Source of the DNA: Azadirachta indica
Lineage: Eukaryota; Streptophyta; Magnoliopsida; Sapindales; Meliaceae
NCBI GenBank assembly: GCA_022749755.1
Contig: CM040442.1
Span: 11,568,457-11,632,456, forward strand
Direction of reading: 5' to 3'
DNA: 64,000 nucleotides
Both the position numbers and the translations under genes were made by a program. This document shows positions 24,501-35,811 of the stretch, in pieces (within the stretch, counting starts at the first letter, position 1; each line of letters opens with the position of its first letter). The notes beneath the pieces were generated by a model. That model was not told the DNA's origin. It made no database searches and saw nothing but the letters and a program-made list of their open reading frames with translations.

Positions 24501-24700
24501 TGACTATGTTATTAGATTGTGGTTATTTGAATTTCTTTTAATTTTTCATATCACATAAATTTCGATTTTTCAAATAAATTAAAGAAAAACTATTTTCAGT
24601 AAGTAATCAGCTATTATTCCTCGTGGGAACGATACTCTACTCACCCTATATTCCTTGTTTGGGACAATGTGACTTGTTTTTCTTCCCCAAACTTTTAAAA
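21560..24700 (+). mobile_element. 3' end and probable LTR of a second gypsy (Athila-like) element, + strand
   Basis: The motif GAGGACAATG, then GATTAAGTGTGGGGGAAGG (polypurine tract, 21938-21950), marks the 3' end of an Athila/Tat-type element. At about 24615-24650 the phrase CCTCGTGGGAACGATACTC resembles the region close to the 3' end of LTRs in the same group, so an LTR of up to about 2.7 kb may span 21.95-24.7 kb. No second LTR copy in direct orientation was found, so this is a solo or truncated end. The ~200-bp block at 22640-22810 contains a repeat of CTAGGTCTCACGCATAGGTAAGTGT at two places with small changes. No gag or pol frame belongs to this copy. Confidence 0.6.
23455..23640 (+). 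repeat. Inverted repeat, left arm (partner 24850-25060)
   Basis: Phrases such as AGAAAATCAAGGACCAAAATGC and GGTGCCACCAAATGGGGTGA recur in reverse complement at 24.85-25.06 kb (for example CACTTGGTGGCACCATCACA). The two arms are about 1.2 kb apart. Confidence 0.75.
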
Positions 24701-24849
24701 ATATATAACCCTAGTTTTTTGCCAAATCAAGCCATACAAAACTTATCCAAGGTTTGAGATTTTGCCCTAAAAAGATGTCCAAACAAACCCATCGAGCACC
24801 GGGGCACTCAAACAACATGGTAGCACGAAGTTACCAGTTGGGATGGCGA

Positions 24850-25060
24850 GGCTATGCTGCTTAATGGTGCAGTCACACCACACATTCTGCCTATAGGCAG
24901 AATACATGGCGCCATCACACCACTTGGTGGCACCATCACACCATGCTCAGCTTTCTCCATATTTTATGTCCTTACAATTTGGTCCCTATAGCTTTGCATT
25001 TTAGTCCCCGACTATTTTGCATTTTGCTCCTTGATTTTCTTGCGATTTGGTTTCCGAACA
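24850..25060 (-). repeat. Inverted repeat, right arm (partner 23455-23640)
   Basis: This is the reverse-complement copy of the left arm. It lies just beyond the probable LTR end at about 24.7 kb. Confidence 0.75.
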
Positions 25061-25899
25061 TCTTCTTTTTCGAACCGAATTCACTTTAGATGGCTAATTT
25101 TCTCATTTTCTGTATTATGCAAGTAAAACACATCAAATGCCAATGAGGGTTAAGGATTCAAAAAACAAATCAAGTCTAAGAGTGAACGATGTATGTGTTT
25201 TACTCACTTATCACTTATCAAATTAGGGTATAGAGCATAGAATGTTTTAAATATGCTAATATATTTTGAAAAATAATTATTACCTAACTAAATTGGGATA
25301 TAAATATAAAAATATATATCTTTAAAAATAAAATATATGAAAGTAAATCTATTGTTTTTAAGTTTGTAATAATAAAAATCATCAAACTAATTAAATAAAA
25401 CAAATTAAATAAAAGCTTATTGGATTAATTCAATTGTTCTCATATCTTGTCCTTTAATTAAAGATATTGTTATGGAATAAAAATAGGTTGGACACGTGGT
25501 GATATGTAAATCCATTAAACTCCAACTAACACTTATGCGATAATCGGCTCATATTTAAACCCACCTCACGATGGATTCTTACTAAGGCAGGATCCTACCT
25601 TAGATAGTTTAAAAAGTATTCATATGAAGGATGACACATGGCTTATAATCATTAGTCCACATAATAAAGACCAAAATAGTGAACCCCACTGTGAAATAAT
25701 CCCTAACATTAAGGAATGTGGTCACTAAAAATGAGTAAAAGGTTTTCTATGTTTCCAGATCACCTAAGGCGATCACCTATTGTTGACAAAAATAGTCGCT
25801 CGACCAAGGGAGACATTTCGGCTCCTAGGAGGTTGAAAGTAGACCCAACATGATGATGTTAGTATTTAGCGTACCACAAATGAAAACAAATGAGCTTCT
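25061..25899. other. Intergenic DNA, no gene seen
   Basis: AT-rich to about 25440, then more mixed composition. No protein-like frame. The possible target site of the next element (TTCT, 25896-25899) is at its right end. Confidence 0.5.
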
Positions 25900-26634
25900 T
25901 GTCGCATGTTGGAAATTTGAGTGAAATCTAGCGCTGCCCAAGTAAGCCGTTAAAAACCCAAGATCAATTTGTGCTTACATGTGTGCTTGATTTGGCCATA
26001 AGGTGTGTCAATTTAATGCTTAAAATAAGAGCAAATATGGAGAAGAAAGAATAAAACATGAGACCATAATTGGAAGAGAAAAATGGGTTCTTGTTTCATT
26101 ACACAACACTATACAATATATGTTTACAAATGGAAGGCCATGAATTAATTACACAAGCACTTTTAATGGCCAAGATAGATTCATGCATAATTATTTACAT
26201 AAAATACATAAATACCCTACCTACCACCATTATCTTTAATTTGGGTCTATTGGATCACAATTCTATGGAAGTCAAGCTTGACTTCTAAGTTGCCTCATAT
26301 GGGATCCAGCTTGCTCCTCTCTTATACTTGGTGTGCTCAGCCCAAATGATGTTTAAGGTGGTTGCTTCAAAGGGTCACTTATATGCTCAACCTCAGTTGC
26401 CGTGGTAAAAAGTCGAGCACTCTCTTATCTTACTCCATTTATACTCGAACGCTTCTCGAAATGCCCATTCCATTCACAACCTACTGTTCATGTGGGTATT
26501 GTTCATTCGTAAATGTATGCTCTGGGTCGAGAAGGTAGGCGAATCCAGAACTTGATCGCGCTTGTTTTGAAAGGAACGCATTCTAGTGCTCTTGTACTTT
26601 CAGTAATTCCGCTTCCAAACTAGTGGCACGTGAC
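25900..26634 (-). repeat. TR-GAG element left LTR (3' LTR)
   Basis: Begins TGTCGCATG and ends GCACGTGACA. Aligns throughout with 28793-29557, for example at AATATGGAGAAGAAAGAA and TTCTAAGTTGCCTCAT. It lacks ~40 bp present near the start of the right copy. Confidence 0.9.
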
Positions 26635-27239
26635 ATTCAACCCTACCGAAGTACTTGAAGCCCTCGTCAAGCTTACTATCGAGGACTTGAGCTTACACCG
26701 CTGCATTCCGCTTTCTCTTATGCAAACCGACATAAACTGAGCACGCTACGTTCAAATTTTGCCCGTAGGTGCCAGATGAGGGAGTACCATCTTGCTTTCT
26801 TTCCATCAAGCAAGTCTCCATTTGCACATAATTGGAAAGCTGAAAACACAATACTACTAACTTGAAATCTTTCGATTAGTGCCATGTGTCACTTCCCCTT
26901 ATCCGTAAACTCTATACACCCATCCTCCGTGAACGTGAAGGGCAACAACCTGTCGATAAACTTGTTGCCTAACACAAATTAGAAGTCACACATCGGTACC
27001 ATGGTGAAGTCGATTCTGCCTTTTTATTTTTTGACTCTGATAGTGACGCTTCGAGCAACTCTACAAATTGGCTAAGAAGGTTGATCCATAAACTTGATCC
27101 ATCCCGGCTCCCTCACTTAGCACTAACACTAGCTGCGTTGCCAGCTTCTCTACAACTAAACACTGATTAGCACTGCTAGTTATGAACACTTTGAAGCTTT
27201 CTCTTTTTACGCTGACATCTACATACTTCAATGTTTCCC

Positions 27240-28360
27240 AGGCTTTAGTTTCTTCACTGACTTGGCCTCGAACGTCTCTCCTTCGTATGCCCCCTTGGCC
27301 TTCATTGCGTTGAGGATGCGTAACACTCCAATTCGGGCATCCTCATCTGACTTGAATAAGCTTAGCATGGCGTTGAGACAATTTTGCTGCGAGCACTCTT
27401 TTATGTGATGATCTCTGCCGCATAAGTAGCACGTCCACTTCTGCTCGTATTGCTTGTCTTCCTCCTTACTACTGTATTGTTGTTTGTAATGTTTCGGTGG
27501 CCTCCCAGTAACATGTTAGGGTCCCAACTCGTGAGGTTTACCTCCCTCGCCGTTCTGATGGCCACACTTATTCGGTCTTCAATTTTAGTCCCGTTTTGGA
27601 GTCTCTTGACTACGCTCAATCAAGGACTCCGCCTCTGCAATTGTCGAGGCGAGATCTTGCACATTTGAGCATCACAATTCTTGTTCTACCCATGGTTGTA
27701 AGCCATTTAGGAAAAATAGCAATCGGCTTTTCTCTGAAATTTTGATGATCTCGAGCATAAACAAATTGTATTTCCACACATACTCGACTATCGACCCCTA
27801 CTGCATAAGTCCTCGAAGCTTCTAAATCGCAACCTCCTCAATATTTTCATTGTAGAATTGTCGCCTCAGCTTCTATTTAAACACCTGCCAAGTATTAATC
27901 TGGCATTACTCTCTCTCCATTTCCATATGTCAGCATCTCCACCATAATGCTGCATCACCATTGATATAGAGTATCACGAAACTAAATCAAAGGCCATCTT
28001 CATACATCTAAATGGTGTCGAAGTAGTGCTCCATCATCCATAAAAAGTTATCAATTTCCTTGGCGTTCCATTTTCCCAAAACCTTGGGTGGTTCTAGAAC
28101 CCACACTCTCAGCATGCCACTACTAGCGACACCCAAAGTAATGGCAGTTTTGTATAATGCAAGGTCTTGCCTAACCTCTGATAATTATGTCTTGATAAAA
28201 CCTAATTCAACAATAATTCTGTCTCAAAATTCTTCCATGGACAGCCTTATGGAATCCACAAATACATCGAAAGCATGCTGAAGTCAACTTTTGACACCGA
28301 CAGCATCAATTTCTGTATCACACTACTCATTCTATCATCTAGTATCTAGGCATTTATGGA
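27240..28360 (-). pseudogene. gag (and start of protease) of the TR-GAG element, degraded
   Basis: The minus strand encodes, across several stops, the gag core of the type FLWMMEHYF, then INGDAALWWR, KLRRQFYNENIEE, SIVEYVWKYNLFMLEI, and LNGLQPWVEQEL. This order matches the Retrotrans_gag family of plant gypsy elements. A zinc knuckle CYLCGRDHHIKEC (27393-27431, C-x2-C-x3-H-x4-C) is intact and is followed by LNAMLSLFKSDEDARIGVLR and LNAMKAKGAYEGETFE. Further on (about 27230-27000) a protease-like region may start (YVDVSVKRESFKVF...), without a clear catalytic Asp-Thr-Gly. Stops rule out expression of this copy. Confidence 0.8.
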
Positions 28361-28792
28361 TGTCACCCAAGGAAAGCTCAACCCTTGCCAATCTAGCATC
28401 AAATGAGCTTACCATCTCTTTGGACAAAGCTATCTCCGTTTTTTTTTTTTTTTTTGAGCCTTGAACATGCCTATATTCTTCCTGCATAGCCTTCGCAACA
28501 CACTAACCTCTATATCCTTGACTGCAATGATTTATGTTTATAACCAAACTTCCCAACACAACAAAATTTCGACAATAATTTCACCAACAACCAATAAGCC
28601 ACAACCTAGAAAATTCCATAATCATAGCAAACAAACCATAGTATAAAAACCCAAAAATTTCCACCACAACACCACAACTAAAATTTTTCTACAATCTCAA
28701 GTTCTGGCTAACATAATCTTCCAAAAAAAGTAGGAATAATTTGCAAACATCCTTACCACACAAACCTACACAAATTTGCTCTGATATCACAC

Positions 28793-29557
28793 TGTCACAT
28801 ACTGAAAATTTAAGTGAAATCTGGCTACGTGTGGCACTTAGAACAGCTCATATACATGCCCAAGTAAGTCTTTGAAAACCCAAGATCAATTTGTGTTTAA
28901 ATGTGTGCATGATTTGGCCGTGAGATGTGTTAATTTGATGTTCAAAATAAGAGCAAATATGGAGAAGAAAGAAGAAAACATGAGACCACAATTGAAAGAG
29001 AAAAATGGGTTCTTGTTTTCATTAGACAACACTATACAATATATATTTACAAATAGATGGCCATGATTTAATTACACAAGTACATTTGGTGGCCAAGATA
29101 AATCCATGCATAATTGTTTACATAAAACACACAAATATCCTATCTACCACCACTATATTTAATTTGGGCCTATTGGATCATAATTTGAAGGAAGCTAAGC
29201 TTGACTTCTAAGTTGCCTCATGTGGTGTCCAACTTGCTTCTCTTTTGTGCTTGGTATGCTTAGCCCAAATGATATTTAAGGTGGTTGCTTCCAAAGGTTG
29301 CTGACAGGCTCAACCTCGGTTACCATGGTAAGAAGTTAAACACACTCTTGTCTTAGTCTAGTCATCCTCGAACACCTTTTGAAATGCCTATTTGTTTGAG
29401 GGCTACTGTTCATATGGGTACTGCTCATCCAAGAATGTATGCTCTCAACCAAAAGGGTAGGCGAGGTTGAAACTTATGCGCACTTGTTCTACAAGGAGCG
29501 TGCTCTCGTACTCTTGCAATTTCGACGGGTCCGCTTTCGAACTGGCAATATGTGACA
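28793..29557 (-). repeat. TR-GAG element right LTR (5' LTR)
   Basis: Begins TGTCACATACTG and ends AATATGTGACA. Preceded on the + strand by GCTCTGATATCA (28778-28789), the complement of the primer-binding site. Confidence 0.9.
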
Positions 29558-31549
29558 TTCCGCCATGTGTATATAATGGATAAGGTAATCTCCTACCCGA
29601 ATCAAATCATACCATGTGAAATATAATATGGGATAAGGCTAGAAAACCAATCTTAGCTCACCACGTATCCTTAGTTTTGGTTTTAAGTTAAGGTTTCAAA
29701 TGGAAAAAATGTGGGAAAAGAAATGGGCAAAATTAAGGCAACACTCTCCAACCAATCACAAGCCAAAGAAGATAAGATATATATAGGCACTTATCTTAAG
29801 GTAGGACATTTTCTCTTTGTCTTTTGTTCATTTTTACTCTCTCTCACTGCAAGCATAAGTCATATCACACTTTCTCTCTCTAGAAAACAAGATAAAGGCT
29901 TTGTTTTGTTCATAGGTTTCTTGAAGATATCCTTAAACACACGTTGAAGGCAATATTTTGAAGGTTTTACATTGTTTTTGTCTCCTAAAAGGCCATATTT
30001 ACTCCACTTTCATGTCCTTTGCGTCCTCCTTGGTTGGCTTACCCCTTACCACATGAATCCTCCTTGTATTCACCACTTTTGAGTTATAACAGTTGAGCCT
30101 TAAATTTACTCTCTCAAGACACTGACTTGATTGTTATAGTAGACTTGCCGAAAAACCTCTACAATCCCCTTTTTGATCGTGTTCTTTGTTGTAGGCAAGT
30201 TCGTCCAACTTGAGTCGAAGGTCAGTAAGAAAATGAGGTGAGGAAGGTTTGTGACAGTTTGGCTTATGGCTGTGTGAAGCATGAAATACCACTTTGGGGG
30301 CCCCCTCAGGGTTGGGATATGGTTAGATTGGGTGTGGAACGCTGAGCTCAGATTGTTGACTAAGCATTCATCTCCATCTCAAATAGCTGATCACCTAGTA
30401 TGCCACTTCATTAGGGTTAATTATTTTACCGCATCAATAGATATTCTTATTAGAAAAGAAAAAATATATTATATTTTATAAATAGATGTCCTATATCATA
30501 GTAAAATTTTTTTAATTATAATATAGAATACATTACCAATAATTTATAAACAAATGTCAATCTTACATAGTTAAAATACTTTCGGTTGGACTATTACTTC
30601 AAGTCATTTTCTTAAAAAGATATCTTAAGATGTCATTTTAATTAGATTAGATTGAATTAATTTAGTGACAACTTGTTTAAGCAATATTCTTATAGAGACT
30701 TTAGGAATTCCAAATAATATTTTTAAGTGTTGTGTTTCAAGCAGTGATTTGAATTTCATAATTAGATCATGAATTTACTAGTTATAAATAACTAATTACT
30801 TCATCTCACTATCTAGTTGATAGAAGCTATATTATTGCTAGAAGTGTAAATTGAGATACAACTAAAAAATTTAGTATTATTCTATTCTTATACAGTGGTA
30901 CGACATTTATCATAAAAATACTTTAAATTAAGGTAATTTAATAAATTTTATAAAAAAAAAAAGTTTTTATGGTGTCCTATTACTTCTTGCAATAGACTGT
31001 TGCAATGAAATCATTTTTTTTAATAGTGTCTATGATGTTTATGTCAAGTTCAAAAGTTTTTCAAAAATATTTTTTTATGAAATAAATATATAAATATTTA
31101 TTAATAAAATCTAGATATTTATAAAAAATATCTAATTAATTGTACTAAATATCTAAATATTATTATACATTTCTAGTTAATTACAAGAAATATCTAGTTA
31201 AAGCATTGGATCTACATTCGAATAAAATAAGTGATTCTTTGAAAAGTATAGGTAAACTTTTATATTTTGCAAAATTAATTTATTGCCTGTGCAAATATGA
31301 TAATTAAATATTTACATTAATTAAACCTCAATTCTACTGACGAATTAATCATCATAAAATTGGGTCAAACAAGTGTACAACGAAGCTATGGATTTGGCCC
31401 AGATTGAATATTTTGTTCATATTAAATATTTATAAAATGTGCTCCAAACAAAGCGCACCAATCTTTTTATCCAAAAACATAAAAAGTACTCTATAATTCT
31501 GCTTTCCTTCTTTGTTTGGTTTTATATTCTTTTCTTTCAAATTTTTTAG
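29558..31549. other. Intergenic DNA, no gene recognised
   Basis: Short frames only. Composition is mixed to about 30420 and strongly AT-rich after that. No motif of a known family was found. Confidence 0.5.
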
Positions 31550-32640
31550 GAATATGTGAGTTAAAGAATCTTGTTGAGTTGGATCTCTACAAAAATTGCC
31601 TTAAGGATCGTCTACCTGATTGTCTCAGGAACTTGGCGCACCTGAAGTTTCTTGATATTTCTAAGAATGAATTAAGTGGAAACCACCCTTCTTTTATCAA
31701 GAACCTCACATCACTGGAATGGTTGGATCTTTCTCACAATTACTTTGAGGATATGTTCGCAGTCAATTCATTACAAGTGAAATTTGGAAATTTGCTCATG
31801 TATTTCAGTTGATAGTCCTGCATTTACATAATTGCATCTTAGAAGGGATCATTCCTAGTTTTTTTCAACAATAATATGACTTAAGAGTTATTGATCTCTC
31901 ATAATAAGTTCATCAGATATTTTCCAACTTGGTTGTTAGAAAAAAAAAACACAAAAAATTAGAATTTTTGCATTTGAGAAACTACTCGTTCATAGGAATT
32001 CTCCAACTAACCAATTCCAAATATAAATTACTTCAATTAGATATTTCCAATAACAGTTTCATCAATAAGCTCCCTCAAAATATGGGTATTATCCTTCCAA
32101 AAGTGGAGTTTATAAGTATGTTTGAAAATAGTTTTGGAGGCAACATTCCTTTTTCCATAACTGAGATGAAAGGACTCTCGATAATGGATTTGTCTAGACG
32201 CAATTTTTTTTGGAGAGTTGTCCAGACTTCTTTTGGTTGGTTGCTCAAATCTATGGCTTTTGGACTTGTCTAATAACAATTTTTATGGGAAACCTTTTTC
32301 TAAACATATGAATTAATTTGACTAGATTGGAAAGGTTATATTTAGAAAACAATCAATTCAATGGCAAAATTGATGACATGTTGTTGCCCCATACTGAATT
32401 TTTTTTAAATATGTCCAACAATATGTTATCTGGTCAGATTCCTCCTTGAATTGGTAACTTCTAAAATCTTGTAGTTCCTTTAATGCCAAAAAACTCTTGG
32501 AAGACACTATTCCTATCCAACTTAGCAGTCTTGAAGGCCGTTGAATCTTAAACATCTCTGAAAGTATATTGTTTGGGGGTCATTTCTTCTTATATGACTA
32601 GAGAGACAAAGCTTGTAATAGCTAAAACAAGTCAGTAAGT
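31550..32640 (+). pseudogene. Leucine-rich-repeat receptor-like protein (RLP) fragment, decayed
   Basis: An acceptor (TTTTTTAG) is followed by GICELKNLVELDLYKNCL, then RLPDCLRNLAHLKFLDIS, NPSF-like and NLTSLEWLDLSHNYF: several 24-residue extracellular LRRs of the plant type (LxxLxxLDLSxNxLxGxIP). LRR sequence continues in other frames at about 31960-32260 (FLHLRNYSF, LLQLDISNNSF, IPFSITEMKGLSIMDLS) and about 32340-32460 (NNQFNGKI, NMSNNMLSGQIPP). At least three frame changes and several stops break it. The phase-1 intron before it is the same as in the RLP gene at 39.95 kb, so it is the middle part of a related gene that lost its 5' end. RLPs sit in the plasma membrane and sense extracellular signals. 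Confidence 0.82.
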
Positions 32641-32728
32641 AATGGTTCATTAATTTATAACCACATCTTATAATTGATAGATTATATTCTGTTTCTTATG
32701 TTGATTTCTTAAAACTTTTTTAAATGCA

Positions 32729-33124
32729 GTGAAGTAAGTTTAACATCTCATGGATTTTAACAAAAGGGATTCAAATAGAGCGTATTGTGTAATGTAAGTA
32801 TATATGCCTTCATTTTTTTTTTTCTTTGCATTGTTGTCTTATTTTTCTTGTCTTATACTTTTAGTAAAGAAGAGTATTGATCATACGACGATTTTCTTTG
32901 TTACCAAGAAATTTTCGATGAAACAACTCTAAAACATTGGCCAGAAGAAGTCTATGCCAAGAGGATCCCAGGAGAGCACCCATATGGTTAATATATATGC
33001 TTTCTATCTATTTCTATTCTTTTTTCATTCCTTGACGGTCAATAGCAATGCATAACGTCACATTGTATATAACCTGCTGTTTTTCTGAATATATGCAGAG
33101 AAGTTAAAATTATGCTGCGATTGA
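32729..33124 (+). pseudogene. Unrecognised exon-like segments after the RLP fragment
   Basis: Three pieces look like exons. 32729-32793 (EVSLTSHGF, with stops) follows an AATGCAG acceptor. About 32880-32986 reads YDDFLCYQEIFDETTLKHWP, then EEVYAKRIPGEHPY up to a GT donor. 33099-33124, after ATATGCAG, joins in phase to give EKLKLCCD and a stop. The middle piece has convincing protein-like composition, but I do not recognise the family. In-frame stops at its start suggest a pseudogene. It could be the last exons of the RLP relic or of a separate lost gene. Confidence 0.4.
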
Positions 33125-33280
33125 TGATCAACAGAGGAATGATTAACTTGAGGCCATTTGGGTTGGAGATCATTTATTGTAACGAAAACCAAACGTTGAA
33201 CAGCTTAATTTGTATTTACTTGCTTGTCTGATAATTCTCTCTTTCATAAGCTCTCTGTTTCCATTCATCTCGATCTTTTG

Positions 33281-33283
<3 letters not shown>

Positions 33284-33318
<35 letters not shown>
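33284..33318. repeat. TA microsatellite
   Basis: An uninterrupted TA dinucleotide run of about 35 bp. Confidence 0.95.
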
Positions 33319-33322
<4 letters not shown>

Positions 33323-33409
33323 CGGCAGAATGCTGGGCATTTGTAATCAATTAATGATTTAATATTTAATAGAATGAATTTCCTCAATGATCAATCTGCT
33401 ATTATGTTT

Positions 33410-34430
33410 ATTGTTGCACTTTACTGCTAGCTTGTCCTGCTGCTGCTGGTAATGTTTTCTGCTTACTACTACTGGTTTTTGCCGCAGTATGGATGCTGTT
33501 TTCTTTGGTGCAGTCCTGTTTTGCTGGATCCAACCAAAGATGCTGTGAGGTTCCTGCTATCACGCTATTGATGCTGATTTACTCTTGCATTTTTAAGGCC
33601 ATATTGCATCTGTTGGCGCTGGTTTCGGTCGTTATTTGCTGATTTCTTGATGCCACTTTGTTCTGCTGATATAGGAGTTATTTTGCTTACGAGTGTATGG
33701 CTTCATTTGCTGCTGTTTGTTGCAATTTCTTAAGCAGACGTTGCTGCTCAATCTGCTGTTAAAAATGCTGCTGTCTTTGCTGTTTTGCAACAAGGAAAAC
33801 AGCAGTTTGTTCCCAGCTGTTTGCTGCTGTAAATGCTGCTACCACTATAGTTTACATACATACAAATGAGAATATAATAACATCTTCAAAATTCAAATAC
33901 CCTTTCAGTTTAATTTCTTGTTCTTTCCCTTCATTGGGAGAACTTTCGGTGCTTGGGTATACTCTTCGAACCTGCACACATTAAGATATTTCTTTCATTC
34001 CCACGCATCTTAGATGCACCTTAATTCTCTATTAAATTTTCAAATTTTTATAATCTTTAAACGGTTACCATACCTTTTCAATTAAAGACAGTTCTCAAAC
34101 TAACAACATTGAAGAAATTCACAAGCAAACATTCAACTAGAGATCAAAAGTTTTTAGAAACAAGAAAAATGCAATCCGTCCACACAAATTTATACTGGTG
34201 AACAATATGAATACAAAAACATTAAAATGTTTCTTCTTTCATTCTGCTGTTTTCATACTGTTGGGGTTGATTTCACTGTTGCTGCCCAGCTGCTACATGC
34301 TTTTCCCTCTGCTGCACTTTCTGCTTTCACATTTCTGGGACTCCTTCTCCGTAACTGTAGCTAGACTCTGCTGCTGCTGCTGCTGTTTCCTTTTCTGTTG
34401 TAGCAAGATTTTGCTGCAGATTTAGTTTTC
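33410..34430. repeat. CTG/TGCTG-rich non-coding stretch
   Basis: TGCTGCTG and TTGCTG words are scattered through 33420-33850 and again at 34240-34430, separated by ordinary AT-rich DNA. No long frame is conserved; the frame at 34198-34425 is cysteine-rich only because of a CTG run. Similar CTG-rich wording occurs in the small exon downstream of the CNL copies (for example 2135-2160), but I could not align them. The cause is unknown. Confidence 0.5.
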
Positions 34431-35571
34431 TCATTGCTGTGGGACAATATTTAAGCCTTCTGGGACTAAGTTATGTGGAGCAGCAATGGAATGCTCTTTG
34501 TTTTGCCACTCTGCTATTTTAATTTTTCTTTGAGAATTGTAGTAAAACTTGCGAGGATTTAAATTAAATTAAATGTAAAGTATAGGAATCTAAAATGTTT
34601 AAGTCTATCCAAAGTGTGAGCCATATATGGACGTGGCCTCTGATATTTATCTCTTAAATCTCACAATGCATTAAGAACTCTGTTTATAAGTTGTCTCATA
34701 GAGCAAGCAGTCTGTTCTAGAGATCATTCCACGCTTACATAGAACTAATTATGCTCTTTGTTAAACCTTGCCCATCACTCACCCAAATTCTGTTTCTAAT
34801 TTTAACTTACCCTAATCGTTTGAGCTTATGTTTTATGTTTCTGAATCATTCTTGCTACTGTTTGTTACCTTTGCAAAGTATCTATTAGCTACACTTCATA
34901 GAATCACTGGTAAAGAACAAGAGCTCGTTCTCTTCTCTGGAAGCTGATTCCTACATCATGGTTGCTGAGCATGAGTTGGACGTTCAGGAGTCCGAAGGGA
35001 CTGCTTCTTGATAGCGAAGGATCCCACATGCGTATAACTTGTACAATACTCGAATGTACACAATTGAAGGAGGTTGGGGAATTTTGAATTGCCTACATCT
35101 ACTTGTATATGCGTTTGTGTGGCACTGAGATTCGATTAACAGTAGGAAAAGAACTGATTATTCATATTTCAGCATTACTCGTATTTCAGCATAATACACA
35201 GAAATCACATGTAGAATCAAACTGATTATACATATTTCTGCGGCTGCAACTCAACTGTATCCCACTCTCAGCTGTAAATGCAAATCTTGAACAGCTCAAA
35301 CTGAATTGTCTGAGGCAAATGATGAATCATTGGATTGGACCACACAACTACTCTGTTAAATTTCCACGATGAAGGGAAATTTTTGAGTTGGGATGGCTTG
35401 CAACTGTTCGATTTTGGACAGCTGATAAACAGAAGGAAAAAAAATCACAGAAAAATAAATTTAAAAGGATTATTTAATATAATATAACCTAATAGAATTA
35501 CAAAGAAAGTCTATTTAATTAATTAATTCAAAAATTATAAGAATAGCATTAAGTAAGTCATATATATATAT
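34431..35571. other. Intergenic DNA, no gene recognised
   Basis: No frame resembling a known protein was found. Composition is mixed to about 35430 and AT-rich after that. Confidence 0.45.
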
Positions 35572-35811
35572 ATGGGACAGATCAGTAGTCCCTATTTTTT
35601 ATGCAAAATCTTACATCAATTATATACCGTTAGATATGCGCACATTCAACGGTTAAGATTGCATTTTATCATGTAATTAATGCACAATTAATACATTTAT
35701 AATTAATGCATATGTCAAATATAATTTTAACCATTAGATGTATTTATATATAATAATATACAATTGATGTAAGATTTTGTACAAAAAATAAAGGCTGCTG
35801 ATCCTACCTTA
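35572..35811. mobile_element. MITE with long terminal inverted repeats in a TA tract
   Basis: The left end (GGGACAGATCAGTAGTCC, then TTTTTTATGCAAAATCTTAC and ATCAATT) is matched in inverted orientation by the right end (AATTGATGTAAGATTTTGTA, then AAAAAATAAAGGCTGCTGAT and CC). This gives TIRs of about 60 bp around a ~240-bp element without coding capacity. It sits between TATATA runs, so the exact target duplication cannot be told. The superfamily is uncertain (Mutator-like or mariner-like). Confidence 0.8.

Larger units (their letters stand above)
25900..29557 (-). mobile_element. Short non-autonomous gypsy-like LTR element with gag only (TR-GAG type)
   Basis: Two direct repeats of ~735 and ~765 bp with TGTC...GACA ends bound a 2.16-kb interior. 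Next to the right LTR the minus strand reads TGATATCAGAGC, a primer-binding site of the tRNA-Met type, so the element reads on the minus strand. The interior encodes a retrotransposon gag with a zinc knuckle and then a weak protease-like tail, but there is no room for, and no sign of, reverse transcriptase, RNase H or integrase. Such gag-only LTR elements are known in plants as TR-GAGs and depend on other elements for mobility. Flanking bases TTCT/TTCC are a doubtful target duplication. Confidence 0.85.

Noticed and set aside
28440..28455. Poly-T run as a retroposon tail
   Set aside because: It lies inside the gag region of the TR-GAG element and has no flanking duplication.
34198..34425. Cysteine-rich small ORF (run of Cys codons)
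   Set aside because: The Cys run comes from a CTG/TGC repeat read in one frame; no start context, splice or homologue supports a gene.
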